Positions 26,901-39,073 are shown, counted from the first letter of the stretch. The stretch: DNA of 64,000 nucleotides from Gonium pectorale (GCA_001584585.1 LSYV01000079.1:16209-80208), one strand, 5' to 3'. Notes: generated by a model not told the origin, from the sequence alone. Numbers and translations: made by a program.

Positions 26901-29900
26901 GCATTCGGCACGCGGAGATCAATATGCACACGAACAGCATGTCCCGCATTGCGCAGTCCCACGCCACCACCCTACCGTTGGTCATCTCTGGCGACACGAA
27001 AAGCGGGTAAACTCCCGTGAACATCAGGTCAAACAGCACCTCGTCCTCATAGGGGCCCCACGCCGTGCGCCGCGCCGGCGCCACTGCCGCAGGCTCCCTC
27101 GCCGCGTCCAAGCCCTCCCGCCCGTTGCGACTTTTGCCGCTTCTCGTGTGCTGCTGCTTGCAGCCTCCCTCCGCCGCCTCGCGCTTGGCCTTGGCTGCCT
27201 CGATGGCCAGCATGAGCGCCTTCTGCACGGCTGCGTCCAGCGAGGTGACGGTAAAGGGCGACAGCGCGGAGCTGGCCTCCCGCGCCGCCCGCTCTGCGTA
27301 CTTGACGTAGGGGTGGCCTGCGTATGCAAGGGTGCAAGGCGGAGACTCGACCTTCTGGATCGGAGCATCGTGCCCATGCCCCACCCCCGCCGTGCGTTTC
27401 CCCCGCTCCACATATGCATATGTTGCGGTATGGGGGCGCAAGCCCACTATACATGCAAGGACGTGACTCCTCCGGACGCACCTGGTAGCACCTCCGCTAC
27501 GACGTACACCGCGGTCCGCGGCATTAGCTTCACAAGCGACTCGGCCTCACAGCGCCGAAGGGCCAGGAGTAGCGCCTCTCGAAGTTCCGGCGGGCCCTGC
27601 CTCAACAGATGCCACAAGTTGCCGTCCCCAAACCTGAAGGCGGCGCATTAGACGGCACCAGGGTTGAATCATCATGGCACAGTCATAACCGGCACAATGA
27701 TCTCAGCCTCATGTGAAACACCGGGCGCTGCAATCCGCGCGGGTAATCCGCGCGAGGCTTACTTGGGTTTTTGCCCTGCCAAGAGTAAATGATTTGAGGT
27801 TACTGCCGTACCGCCCCAACGAACCCTCCTCCACCGATCCCTTCACATTGCCCCCTTCCCTCTTCTGTCCGCAGTGTCGACGTGCGCGACCTACATGCTG
27901 AGGTTCGCGCGGCCGTTGCTGTTTGAGAAGTCGAGTGTGTAGTACGCGGGCTTGCCATCCACCGCGGTGCCCAGGTTGGGGCCGGCCTTGCCTCGTTGGG
28001 GGTGGGAGGTGCACGTGATGTACTGCAAGGCCTTCATGACGGCCGCCGTCAGCGGCGCCAGTCTGAAGCCACGGTACCTGCAGGTGCAGGGAAGATGGGT
28101 GCAAAATATTGAGAATGGGAAGAGGCTGACATGGGCGCTCAGATTACGCATGGCATGAGGCAGGGGACGAGAGAACGATTGAGAGCATCTGCTGGGTAAT
28201 GCGCAATCACAAAGCCCCGAGAGAAAAGCACGGAAGATTCAGCTCGGGGCTTTGCGCCAACGCTCACGGCAAGGCTGACATTATGCTCAAGAGGACATTG
28301 GATTACCGTGAATAAAGGTAATAGCCAGCGCGGACGGACTTCTGCAAGATGTCCTCCCAGCACTGACGCCTGTACACTGATATGCCGTCCCCCAAGTCCA
28401 TCAACCAAGACCCGATTGATTGCAACCCCTTGGCGGGCGGCGACACCGCGGCTGGGTCCAAAGCGCGCCCTTCTCGGGCATTGCTTCTAGCCCCTTCTCG
28501 CGCCTCCCATAGCTGTCGACCTCACGCTCGCACCGCCTCACGTTTCTTCCCCGTAGATGCGGCCTTGAAACTTCCTCTCCCAGGCGCCCCACGCGTCTGC
28601 AGGCTCGCCCTCGTCGGCCGCGACCTCGTTCCCGTTGTCGTCAGCAGGCTCCGAGCCAGCATCCGAGCCACGCTCTGTTGGACCTGGCTCTTTGGACTCC
28701 GGCCGCTGCTGCGGCGCCGGCACTCCCGGAGGTGGCATGAGTAGCAGGTAACTGGGCCCGAGTGCTTGGTACCCTGCTGAGTACGAGACGCGGTCCAGGC
28801 GCCTGCGGCTCACGTCGTCGCCAGTCAGCGCAAGCCTCGGAGACCAGGCGGTTGGTGAAGCACCTGTACAATGGGTAGCAAGTACGGGTAAAGAGCATCT
28901 GGGAGAGTAGCCTTGGAATGAGCATCAGTCACAAACGGCTCAACAGAATCAACTGTTGCTTCAAAGGAGGCCGTGCTTGACCCAAGGACGCGTGATGGGC
29001 GCACGAGCGGTGAATGCTTCTGGCTGCTCGGAGACACTTGCTCCCGAGTCATCGGGCACGGTGCTCCAAAGGAGACACCCCGCGCGCACCCTTGGAAAGC
29101 AGCAGGCCGACCAGTGGGGGTGTCCCGCAAAGCGCAGCCACCATGAGCGGCGTGCAGCCAGCCACGTCCACCGCGTCCACGGGTGCACCAGCGGCCAGGA
29201 GCAGCTCCGCCAACTGCCAACCCAAGAATGGCCGGCAATCAACCGCACAGTGAAGCAAACCCGAATCTCAAGAGGCGGCAAGAAGCGGAGTCACAGTCTG
29301 GCATGGGACGAAAGTCCCTCTGGGGTCCCAGGGCAAGGTGCTGGCACGCGGGGCTATTGGCTCTTTCATGCTGTTACAGAGCAGGCCACCATGCGCGTAC
29401 GGCATTGCAGTACAGTGCCGTCGTGCATCACACGCCTGCTGCTCAGTCCGCGTGCAGATGGACCGGCAGCGTGCCGTACCTGGAGCTGAGCCGCACACCA
29501 GTTCTGCATGGCCGCCGACGGACTTTCGCCGGCGCTTTCGTTGTGTGGGACACCCTGCTTGCGGAAAAGAGGTCCACGACTAAGACCCGACATGAAACTC
29601 AATGGCAACGAGACACTTAGGCGAACTCCAGGAACGCCGCAGTAGGGAGGGATCTATGCAAACATGTCTGGCAAAGTAATCAAGGAGTTCGGACGAGACA
29701 GCCGCAAACACACCTTCTCATCTAGCCGAGCAGGCGCAAGCAGGAGTCATACCTGGTTGACCATGGGGTATGGCCAGAACCGACTCCAGGTGCCATTCTT
29801 AACTCCTCCTTTGTCTGTGTCGTCCACCTCCTTATCCCCGTCGGCTGATGAGCGCTTCTGCGAAGAGGAACTCCCAAGGACCAGGATGCCGCTGCTGTTG

Positions 29901-32900
29901 GCGTTAACAGGCTGGCCCCCGCCAGCGGCGGCGCCGGTCTTGCCAGCAGCAACGGCGCTCGCTAATGCAGCTGCCCCAGCAGGGATGTACGGCGGCTTTT
30001 GCGTCAGGTAGTCCTGTCGTGTGGCGCGAGGGCGCAGATGATAATGTAGCGCAGACCCCGTAGCGGATGGAAAGCATGCAGCAACGTGTGTAATGACACC
30101 AACGAACGAGTCCAGGGCCACAGGGCAGCGCCCAGCCGTGACTAGGGCGTGTTGGGAAGCAGGCAGACGTGAGAACTCCATACCAGAACATGCCCAGTGG
30201 GGCATGCATGTGCACGAGGTGTGCCCTTCGTTCGCTCGTCGCTCAGACGAGAGGAGGAGGCGAAGTGCGCACGGGCCGTGGGAGCCTTGTCATGCAAGGT
30301 ACCGCATGGTCTGCGAAGCCGCTTAGGGCAGCGAAGTCCGCCACGAGCTTCTGCTCACCCTTCCACCCGCCATCTTCAGTGCATCTTCTAACGACATACC
30401 TGCTTCATGTCGCCGAGCTTTGTCCTCAAGGGCTCGCCGGTGATCGTCGACTTCAGGGCGTGCCCCTGTTGGGGGCAGTATACCAAAGGGCTCAGCCTTA
30501 TGTGCCACTTGAAAAGTCAATTGCACATGCCAGAGACATATGTGCGTGCGTTCCCAATCATTTATCCGTCCTTGCCATCACCCGCACAATCCGTATCCGT
30601 ATCTCATGTTCAATGTCGAAAACTGTTAAAGACACGCTGACTGCAGTACCGGGTCCATATGATTCCTTACACGCCCCTAGTTCCTACCGGAGCAAGATCG
30701 CCCCAGCACAGGAGTGCCGCCGCCACATGCAAGGGTGTGGCGTCGAGGGGCGGCATGGCGACGGACGCCACTTCGGGGAATTGGTGTAGGATCATGCGGG
30801 ACGCCTCCAGCTGCATCGTGCTCATCGAGTACATGAGCGCTCTGCGGGCCAGCAGTGGGAGAAGGGAAACAGGCCTGATTGCTCGCAACCATTTTGCCAA
30901 AGCAAGCAGGTATAGAGCATTCGTAAATGCTAGGGTCCTCGTCCTCCTCCATCCCGGTTACTTGAATGGTAGAACGCTGACACAAAAAGGCCTCATTACC
31001 CCAACGCGCTAGTTGTCAATATCATGTGTCTCAACGATCCGTACCTCGTGAGCCCCAGGAGAACATTCTGCGGTAGCGGACCCGCCTGACCGCCTGCACT
31101 GAGAAGTCGTGTGCCCCCGGAGCCCCTTCCCAGGTCGGCCCGCAGTCCCTTCAGCAGCGGCTGCAGGTGGGCCGGCGGCATGCCGTGCGGCCCGTCGATA
31201 GCCGTCAGCAGCAGGGACAGCGGGCAGTCGCGCCACTCGTTGAGGGCCCCCAAGACCGCCGCTGCCGGCACGGTGGGGCGGCAGCCCAGCAGGCGTGCCC
31301 CGATGCGTGGCGACAGGCCGGACCAGCGACGGCCGCAGCGGTAGGCCAGGATGTGGAGTGGGCTTACGAGTGTTCCTGACAAGGAGCATCGTCACATGCG
31401 GTCAAGGGGTTACGTCTTCAGGTCTCACCCGTTTGCGGTGCCGAGATTTTAACCACACTCAAGCCTGGAGTCCTCCATGTCTTTGGGTAAGTTCCATGAG
31501 TCTCGTCCCAAGTCTTTGTCATTTACCTGGCAGCGGTCCACCCATGTCCGCTCCAGCTTCCAGTAGGGCCAATATCGCCTCCGGGCCGCACGTGGCCGCA
31601 GCGTAGTGCAACGGCTGCAGTCCGCACCAGCTGCGGGCGGCAAGGTCCGGCCCACGGGCCAGCAGCAGCCGCAGCATGGGTGAGGCCGCCGCCAGCAGCT
31701 GCGAGGGTTGAAAGCTTGCCGCCTCGCGCACCGCCGCAGCGCCGCCGGCCGTGGCGGGTGCCGGCAGAGGCGCGGTGCAGGCCAGAGCGCGCACACTGGG
31801 CTGCTGCAGCCGGACCGCGTCCCCTGTTCCCCTGGATGTGTTGCGGATAACTGACTCCATCTCGTCCGGCTTGACATCGTCATCGGCTGAGTACCATGGC
31901 GGATTGAGGTAGACGTGAACCCTGTGATTATCCGTGGGGAGAGTCGGGCTTGATACGGTGCCCTTCATGCGATGCGAGCCATGGGAACGGGGGCATGGGT
32001 ATGCGACGGAACGGTCATCTGTCGACGCGTGATACGTAGATAGGAATGGCTTGTAGGTAGAGACTAGGAAAGGGACTACGAATGGCGTGGGCCAGGAATG
32101 CCGTGATCGTCACTCACCCGCTATCCTGCACGCGCTTCGAACAGACACCGGGAAACAGCAGCGCCTTGCTCTTCCGGAAGGTCCCTTTGGCCAGCCCCAG
32201 CCCCTTGTCCAAGGCCTCCGCCAGTCTGGCTCCTCCCTCATCATCGTCGTCATCATAGTCTCGCTCCCGGGAGTCGATGGACCCGCCGTCATCCGCCTCG
32301 TCATCACCGTGGGCGCCCTCCCCGTCAGCCAGGGCCGTTGGCGCAGCAGGGATGCGGAAGAGGTGTAGAAGGTGGGAGTCCGAGCGCCACAGGCAGGGCT
32401 GCGGACCGAAGAGGCAATGGGGGCATGGGTCGGTTGCGAAACCGTTGGACGGCGCAGACACACCAACCACGCTAGGAAACCGGAAACCCTTTGCTCTTGG
32501 GCACGGGGAAAGAGCTATTCTTGAGCGGCTACTTCCACGAAAACCGCATCCACGAAAACCACAGCCAGGCCGCATGTAAGGCTGGCTGCGCACTGTGCCA
32601 GCAGTTTTGTCTGACTCCCAAACGCAGCGCCCTTGGCGACACCTTGAGCAATCCAATAGCCAACGCAGGTGGAAGCAAGGCCTACATACCCGCATGCAGC
32701 ACAAGTGCAAGGCCGTGAGGTTCCAAACGCTGATCGGCGCGTTCAGGTCCAGGCCGTGATCCAGCAGCCACGCCGCGCAGCGCAGCCGCCCGCGTGCCAC
32801 TGCGCCATGCAGCAGAGTGCCGTGAGGCCAGGCCCGCGAGTCGGCGATGTGCCATGCACATAGGCTGTCCGCAGACGAGCGCGATGGCATCCAGTCTTCC

Positions 32901-35900
32901 ACAAAGACGGGCACCGCCACGTCGAGCCTGCCACCTTCAGAGACCTGGATGGAAGGAGATGCGGCGACAGAGGCATGAAAAAAGCGCATGTCCTTGCAGT
33001 TATGCAACCAGTATCATGGCTGTACGGGCATTGGACGCGACAGCAAGTGGCTTGCAGAGCAGGCAGCAGATCTTACCTGCTTCTGTATCGCTTCCAGGTC
33101 CGCCGCGTCTGCAGCTGAAGCCGCCCTCTCCGCAAGCAGCCCTGCACCCTCCTCGTCGTCGGCAGTAATGGCTTTGCCCTTCGCTGCCAGCTTCCCCACC
33201 AGTGACCGAAGCTCCGCTGCAGGGATCTCCGTCGCGGAAGCGACCGACACGGTGCCCGTCAGCAAGCCAGTGCGGATCCGCGGGTCGGTTATCAGCGCAT
33301 CGCCCAGGGCATTGACCGAGGCCCAGTATCGGCCCGCGTGAGTCGCAGACCGCGCAGGATGGCCAGCCGAAAGCATGCTGAAGAGACGAGAAAGGGGTGG
33401 GGTGGAGGAAGGCAGGACGTGCTGACCAGTTCAGCAAGTGCCAGCATGACCGATAGCATATCGCCCATAACGCAGCTAAACTTCCGCAGGGATCCTTGGA
33501 TGCAGTCTACGGCACTCGAAGCCAAAGTCGTAAAGATACTGGCCGCTTCAGGCAGACCAAGACAAAGAAAGCAAGAAAGGCAGTCAGCCATCCGGCGTGA
33601 GGGAGGGAACACCTCACCTGACACGCCTCACGCGGCTGAACAGCCGTGCCTCCAGGCGTATGGAGAGCAGAAGCATGGCCACCGACACGCTTGCCCGCCT
33701 GTCCTCCAACGCGCCCAAGCTCCCCTGCAGTGAGCCCGCGTCCCCGGCGTTCTTGCCGGGCCCCAGCAGTGCCGCCACCAGCAGCCGCCGGGCTAGGCTG
33801 CGGGCCGCCAGGGCCGCTGGCGTGGGCACATGCACTGGCGCCCCTGCAGGCGGCCGAGCGGCTGCAGCTTCGTTCCAGCATTCCAATCCGAAAGATGTTG
33901 TCTTGGAGCATTTGCCGACGCTTAGACCCTCTGTACAGCCGGTGCTACGGGGATCAAGAAAGCATGGGGGGACAGGCCGTCAGCGGCAAATGTTGCACCC
34001 CTTTTTGGGGGGACCAATACTGCATAAAAACAAACAGCACAATGTTTTCCCTCGTGGCAGGTGGCATATGAGCGGCATGCGTACATAGGCAGCATATGAC
34101 TAACCAATCTCAACCATGTTGCATTCAGCAAGGTTCAAATTGGGCATCGGGTTCAGACTGACCCTGCTGCATGTAGAGTTCCGCCCGTGAGTCGCTCCCG
34201 TAGCTCCAGCGCCTCGTGCGCCACGACCTCCGCCTCAAACGGGTCGCCGAGCTGCGCGTAGGCCGCTGAGTGGCCGCCGCCAGGCTGCTGATGGAGCGCC
34301 CCTAGCACACTGGCCAGCGCCGCCGCAGCCCCACCGTGCGAATGCTGCGCCAGAGCCTGGTCCAGTGCCTGTGTGTCGGGCGCAAGCGGCGCCAGCAGCT
34401 CCTGCCACTGGCGCGACGACAGCTGCACCGCATAGCTGGGAAGGAATGTCGAGTGCAGACGCTGGTCGTAAGCCCAAGTCGGCGCATCCAGGCGCGGCGT
34501 GGTGTAGGGCCAGGCCAGCTGCAGACGGACGTCGGAAATGCAGGGCTCTGCGCCCGCAGGCCGCCTGTGGCCGCCGTGTGGGGAATACTCAGTGACGAGG
34601 TTCAGCCCCTTCACGGGCCGGTGCATCACTCCAACCCCGAACCGCGTATTCATTCTCATACGCAACGCATGCAGGCTGTTAGACGCGGGGACATTGGCAA
34701 GCGGGCTGCTCGAAGCTCATGTGGTTGCGTCAACGACGCATGCCCCACGGGATAGGACAGCGTCGTAGCCCGCGCAGTTCAGCCCGGTCGGGCCAGGTTT
34801 CCGACATGCGCTCGAACCGCACTCACTTGTTCTGGATCAGATGCTGCTTCCCGCACGCGTCCTCCTCTCCGGCCGCGCCGTGTCCTTCAGTAGCGTCTTC
34901 CACAGCGGGGGGGCCTGATTTAACGGCCTCTTCCAGCGGCGGCAGCAGCCCGAGGTCATACACCAGGCGGACCATGGAAGAATCCAGCGGGAGCTGCAGG
35001 CCCAGAACATCACTGTTTGATTGCTGCGCAGTCTTGACGTGGGCACACAATTGCAGGTGCCACCACCGTTCGCGCGCGTGTTCAAGGAACGCCCGCTCCC
35101 GCGCAGCCCGAACCGCGCGCAACGCAGCCGGGTCGTTCACGGCAATGAACTCATTGGGTGGCGGCAGGGTCGCCAGGGCTGTCGGGGCAGTAGCCACGCC
35201 GCCCTCGTTGCCGCCGTCTGGGCTGCCCTCCACCTTGCCCACAGCGGTTTCAAAGGTCGTGGAAGCGGGCAGACACATCACGCCAAGCTTGTCAACTGTC
35301 TTCTCTGAAGTGTTTTGATAGCGTGCATTGCGGGCGCGCCTGCGCGCATAGTAGGGATCTTCCTCCTCCAACGTCTCAACAGTCGCCAGCACGAGCTGGC
35401 GGTGGCTGCCACCGCCACTGGCAGCGGCGGTGGCTGCCACCGGCGCTGCGCTGCCGTGCAGAGCACTCGAGGCCGCCTGCCCCGGCGGCTGCGACAGGCT
35501 GACGAGCATCGCAGTTACCTGCTCGGCAGGGGCTCGGAAGCAAGCCCCCCATAGGTCCACCATGCGGAGTGAAGGCAGTCGGACTGCCAAGTCAGCAGGC
35601 AAAGGCGAGTCCAGTGTGGCCCGTCGTAGTGTGAGCATCACCAGGCGGGGCAAGCGTGCGAGCAAAGCTAGGTCCCAGCGAGCGGGATCCAGTTCCTTGG
35701 AGTCGGTGAGGTCCAGGAATATTAGAGAGCGGCCAAGCAGGGGCAGCCAGGAGGGCGGGAAGGCTAATGGCGAGGTGACGTCGGCCGCTGTATTGGTAGG
35801 CGCGTCGTCGGACTCCTTGCTCTCCGCACGAAGTTCGAAAGTGACAGCTGCCGGCGGACCGTTGGGCGCAATAGAGGGGATCTGGCTACCGCCGCTACCG

Positions 35901-36322
35901 CCTGTGCTGCAGCCGCCCGGGTTGCCGCCTGCCACCCAGCCTGCCACGTAGCACTTTTCAATGGCGCTGACCAGCGCCGCTGGCCGATGCGCGGGGTCTG
36001 AGATTTCCAGCAGGCCTGAGTCTTTACCCAGGAAGGCACTACTGGGGCCCCTGCTCAGGTGCCGGACGACATCCGTCCCGTTCAGGCACGGCAGGAAGTA
36101 CAGGGTGTATTCCCCCACGTACGGCGAGAGGCTGACGGCTGGATCCTCTAACGCTCCGCCTGGCTGAGCGGCGGCGCTAGCAGACTCAGGCGTCGTCCCA
36201 TCGCCCAGGCCGGGGCCATGTTCGGTGGGCGAGCTCGCCTCTGTCGACCCGCGCGGCGAGGCGAGCCGCAGCACGGCCTCTGTCCGCACCGGGGATGGAA
36301 TGCGGGACCCTAAGGTGCCCAT
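10160..36322 (-). CDS. giant ankyrin-repeat, EF-hand, multipass membrane protein of about 4,720 residues
   Basis: One continuous gene of about 59 exons can be threaded from an ATG at 36322 to a stop at 10160 with every intron phase agreeing (total 14,160 nt). The protein has, in order: a leucine-rich N-terminal region; ankyrin-like repeats at roughly residues 880-1530; a long soluble region without recognised domains; one canonical EF-hand loop at about 2820-2840; charged Ala/Gly-rich linkers; a first membrane helix near 3670; a Lys/Glu-rich linker; about nine membrane segments at 4020-4450; and an acidic tail of about 270 residues. It is probably a large, perhaps calcium-responsive, membrane protein. 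Its size and order of parts recall ryanodine/IP3 receptors, but no MIR, SPRY or GGGxGD pore motif was seen, so I assign no family. A TATA element lies about 110 bp upstream. Splitting into two genes is possible but nothing in the phases suggests it. The three region entries list the exons. Confidence 0.7.
20762..20834 (-). other. EF-hand exon of the giant gene
   Basis: A 73-nt exon encodes ELDVSGDGEVSYREFLLAYL plus a few residues. Loop positions 1, 3, 5, 7, 9 and 12 are D, S, D, E, S and E with Gly at 6 and Val at 8, a textbook calcium-binding loop followed by the exiting helix. The upstream exon (20956-21085) supplies a helix ending MPREWLQ that could be the entering helix. No second, paired EF-hand was found. 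Confidence 0.8.
24111..24178. repeat. intronic direct repeat, two copies of about 33 bp
   Basis: Two adjacent copies of a sequence containing AAT(C/T)ACTGTACAC and CCCTTTACA lie in the intron just downstream (minus strand) of the giant-gene exon 24192-24285. They differ at a few positions and look like a local tandem duplication. Confidence 0.75.
28542..36322 (-). other. giant gene, N-terminal third: leucine-rich and ankyrin region
   Basis: Exons: 34827-36322, 34163-34675, 33618-33944, 33077-33377, 32690-32944, 32118-32398, 31527-31921, 31045-31375, 30688-30841, 30400-30465, 29753-30013, 29480-29554, 29090-29213, 28542-28863. Exon 1 contains leucine-spaced segments (SLIFLDLTDSKELD, LPRLVMLTLRRATL, LPSLRMVDLWGACF) resembling irregular LRRs. 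Ankyrin-type helices follow in several exons: TLLHGAVARGRLRCAAWLL with a D-L-N finger, LQPLHYAAATCGPEAILALL, ATPLHVAAALL, and AELLLAAGAPVDAVDVAG followed by CTPLMVAALCG. The repeats are separated by Gly/Ala/Asp-rich insertions and are not a clean tandem array. The region probably binds proteins in the cytosol. Confidence 0.65.
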
Positions 36323-37104
36323 TCATGCACTGCCTCACGCGGGAACCATGATGGGCTCTGTGGGGCTCCCTTGAAGTCCGCTAACCATTCGGGCGCTCGG
36401 AACGCGCCCAACTATAAGCCGTGTGGACGTATTTATACTCCTTCACAAATGGCCTTATCTCGTAGCGTATATTTTGGCAGAGGCGCAGCGATTTCTACGT
36501 TGACGCGTTGTTCAGGGTTGACCTAACCATGAATTACAGGTAAGGTTTGTCTAGCCATGTGTCCCAGGTCGTGGGCCTGTGGAGACATTTTGGACATTTT
36601 GGACGATTTGGCTGCAAAGCCGTACGTGGTTCGGAGCGAGGAGTGCGAACCAGCAAGCCGGCATCCGGTCTTGGTGTATGGCATTCGCTTTGTGGGCGGT
36701 TAGTATTCTGTGGATTTCTGCCGCTCCGACACCGTCAGATGTTGCAGCTGAGGGGCCATGCGGCCCCTTGCCTCGCACAGCGCCATGGAACGCAAGGCAG
36801 GGGATGGCTGCCCAGGATGAGGAGCTGTGCGAAGGCTGCTGCGGAGGTGCTGTCAGGTAGGGTATTTGCCCGTGCCCGTGCCCGTGTGCTAGAGGCCGCG
36901 GCGGGGTCCCGCGGCGCATTCCACTTGCGTAAAAAAAGAGAAACCTGCACAGAATGAGGGATCCCGCCTCTACGGCCATACACGCCCGAAGGCGCGACGT
37001 TTCCAGGGCGGGCGGGTACAGAGCATGACATGCGGCTCCCTCAATAAATACCATCTGCAGGCGAGGCATATGAGGACATCATCGACGCGCTGGCGCGGAG
37101 GGCC
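36323..37104. promoter_or_regulatory. shared divergent promoter interval, giant gene and kinase-like gene
   Basis: Two genes start head-to-head about 780 bp apart. A minus-strand TATA element is at 36430-36437. On the kinase side, the codons just before the ATG at 37105 stay open back to a good 3' splice site (CTGCAG ending near 37059), so part of this interval may be a coding extension or a 5' UTR exon plus intron of the kinase gene. No other gene is visible. Confidence 0.45.
36430..36437 (-). promoter_or_regulatory. TATA box of the giant gene
   Basis: The minus strand reads TATAAATA here, about 110 bp upstream of the ATG at 36322. The position and consensus fit a core promoter in a plant-lineage genome. 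There is no experimental support in the sequence itself. Confidence 0.5.
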
Positions 37105-38590
37105 ATGTCCATGGTTTCCACGGCGCAGTCTCCGGACGGCTGCAGGAGGCGCCTAGTTGTGGGCGTTGCCGGCGCTCCCGGTAGTGGCAAGTCCACACTA
37201 GCCACTGCGGTGGTGTCCCGCATCAACGAGTTGCAGGGGCCGCAGCAGCAAGCGGACTGCCCTGGGACTGCCGAGCCCTTCGCATCCGTGTTGCCTATGG
37301 ACGGCTATCACCTATACCGCTGTGAACTTGACAAGATGCCTGACCCAGAGGCAAGTGCGTGGCGGTGCCCCACGCTGTCCAAGTTGTGTGGGTAAAGTTC
37401 GTGCCTGATTTCTCATGGTAAAGTTCGCGTCTGAAGCTGACCCTCACGGGCAACACCAGGAAGCGCATGCCGGGAACCCACCGCAGGAGGCGCACGCGCG
37501 GAGAGGTGCGCCCTGGACGTTCAACGCGGCCAAGTTCGTTGCGTCGGTGCGACGCGTACGGGAAGCAGCAGATACGGGCGTGGCGGTGCAGGTGCCGTCC
37601 TTTGACCACGGCGTGGGAGACCCGGTGGAGGATGACATCTTGATACCCGCAGCCACTGCGGTGGTGGTTGTTGAAGGTAAGGCTTGTGTTGCAGCGTTCC
37701 GCCTATCTACCCGCTGGCATTTGCGGTATGTGCGCCCGTTCCCTTCACCTGCCATCAGGCAACTACGTACTCCTGGACAACGAGCCCTGGTGCCACTTGC
37801 TGGAGCTGTTTGATGAGGCGTGGTTCGTGGACTGCCCTATCGACTTGGCAATGGAGCGCGTGTTCCAGCGGCAGACGGCGATCGGCCTGGCGCCGGAGGT
37901 GCGTGGGGCATTCGGTCTGGGACTGCCCAGGCGTACGTCACAGCGGTGATGAACATGGCCGGGACTTGTAAGATTCTTGGTAACGCTAAACCTGGGGAAT
38001 GGCTTGCCTCTAGTAGGGGACGTAGCAAGGATCGCGGTTGGGAGCCAGGGGCGCTGCTGGCGGTGCTCCTCAGCTCGGTCATTCTTTTGAGCCGACAGGA
38101 CTATCCAAAGCATCACCGCGCGCGGTTTTGCCAACACGCCGCTGTCCTCGGCGCTGGTCGTGCGAGTGATCACCGGAGTCTTGTGTCTCGGCTAGGGCCT
38201 GGCGCCAACTGACCCGTGTTAACGCATCCCCCGCGCATTCATGGCCTGCCGAGTTAGGACTCCAGGGTAAGATGTACCAATTCCTTACGAAAGTGTCCGG
38301 CGGCGGACTGCGGTGTCCCAAGAGGGGATCCCAAGCTTTTTACAACTTCGCGCCTCTCCATGTAACCCAGGGCTGTCACCTTCCCCGACAGCTGTCGCGT
38401 GTCATCTTTATACGACAGCTGCCACTTACCTATCTCAAATTTAGGTTGTAATACGCCGTCCATCCCATGCCAGGTGTCCCGGGTGCGCATCGCGACAAAT
38501 GACCGGCCAAACGCGGAGTTGGTGGCAGCATCGGCCTCTCGGGCAACTGTACTCGTGCCAAGCACTGTGCCCTTTCGGCGGCGCGGGTAG
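37105..38590 (+). CDS. P-loop kinase, uridine-kinase-like family
   Basis: Exons 37105-37350, 37487-37676, 37759-37898 and 38474-38590 join in phase to 230 residues. A Walker A motif GVAGAPGSGKST is followed by MDGYHLYRCELD, the characteristic FDGYH/MDGYH substrate segment, then EEAHARRGAPWTF and VVVEGNYVLLD. This order matches the uridine kinase/phosphoribulokinase-like small-molecule kinases (bacterial YggC/FrcK-like and the plant uncharacterised P-loop kinases of the At1g03030 type). The substrate is unknown in that group and cannot be inferred here. The protein ends in NDRPNAELV and a Ser/Thr/Arg-rich tail. The first intron uses a GC donor (GAG followed by GCAAGT). The reading frame is open upstream to a splice acceptor near 37059, with residues resembling the usual N-terminal helix (AYEDIIDALARRA), so a short upstream exon may be missing. 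Confidence 0.8.
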
Positions 38591-39073
38591 CGCGTTCTAG
38601 CCTGCAGCCCATGGGCTGTGCTGGAAACGTCTCGGAGCATGCGCTTCTGTATGAGCCGTTGTGTCGGTGCTGGACAAGTTGTGTCGTACGTGGAGCAGGC
38701 AGTACGACAACTACGGCCAACAGCTTGAATTTGGGGTGACCAGCCGGTTTGGATAATACCGCCTTTGAGCATGCTGCTTGTTATGCTTTCTGTAGCGAAA
38801 CGGCATGCTTCCCGTCTTCTCGGACGTTTGTCTAGCGTGTGGTGTTTGGACTGCGGGTCTGCAGGCTTGTCATGTGCATGGGCTGTCATGACCATGCAGC
38901 GAGTTGCGGGCCCACCGTACAGGCCTTGTCAGCTGTTCACGTTGCTCATCACGCACTCCTGGGTAGAGCTTAGCTAGGCTTGCCGTTGTAGTCCTCGACG
39001 CCACGACGACGTCGATAGCAGGCGACGGCCACGATGGTTGGCCGATGGTTTGCGTTGCGGCCAACTTCGCGTT

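Larger units (their letters stand above)
15140..28077 (-). other. giant gene, central soluble region with EF-hand
   Basis: Exons: 27895-28077, 27482-27633, 26976-27317, 26158-26719, 25851-26028, 25520-25617, 24905-25272, 24539-24629, 24192-24285, 23718-23984, 23579-23659, 23139-23209, 22893-22929, 22560-22702, 22249-22402, 21729-22083, 21363-21606, 20956-21085, 20762-20834, 20371-20578, 19780-19915, 19440-19603, 19080-19322, 18952-18976, 18707-18916, 18393-18575, 18131-18248, 17817-17995, 17492-17635, 16952-17373, 16535-16787, 15820-15994, 15529-15645, 15348-15429, 15140-15308. The exon at 20762-20834 carries a perfect 12-residue EF-hand loop (DVSGDGEVSYRE). The exon at 15529-15645 carries the first membrane helix (ALLLFCTALVCLTWRVV). 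The acidic helix DDEDLEAELAELHTAMEH in 15140-15308 looks like a coiled coil. The rest is largely helical and unassigned. Confidence 0.6.

Noticed and set aside
10160..36322. Calling the giant gene an IP3 or ryanodine receptor
   Set aside because: Size and EF-hand position are suggestive, but the defining MIR, SPRY/RyR repeats and the pore motif were not found.
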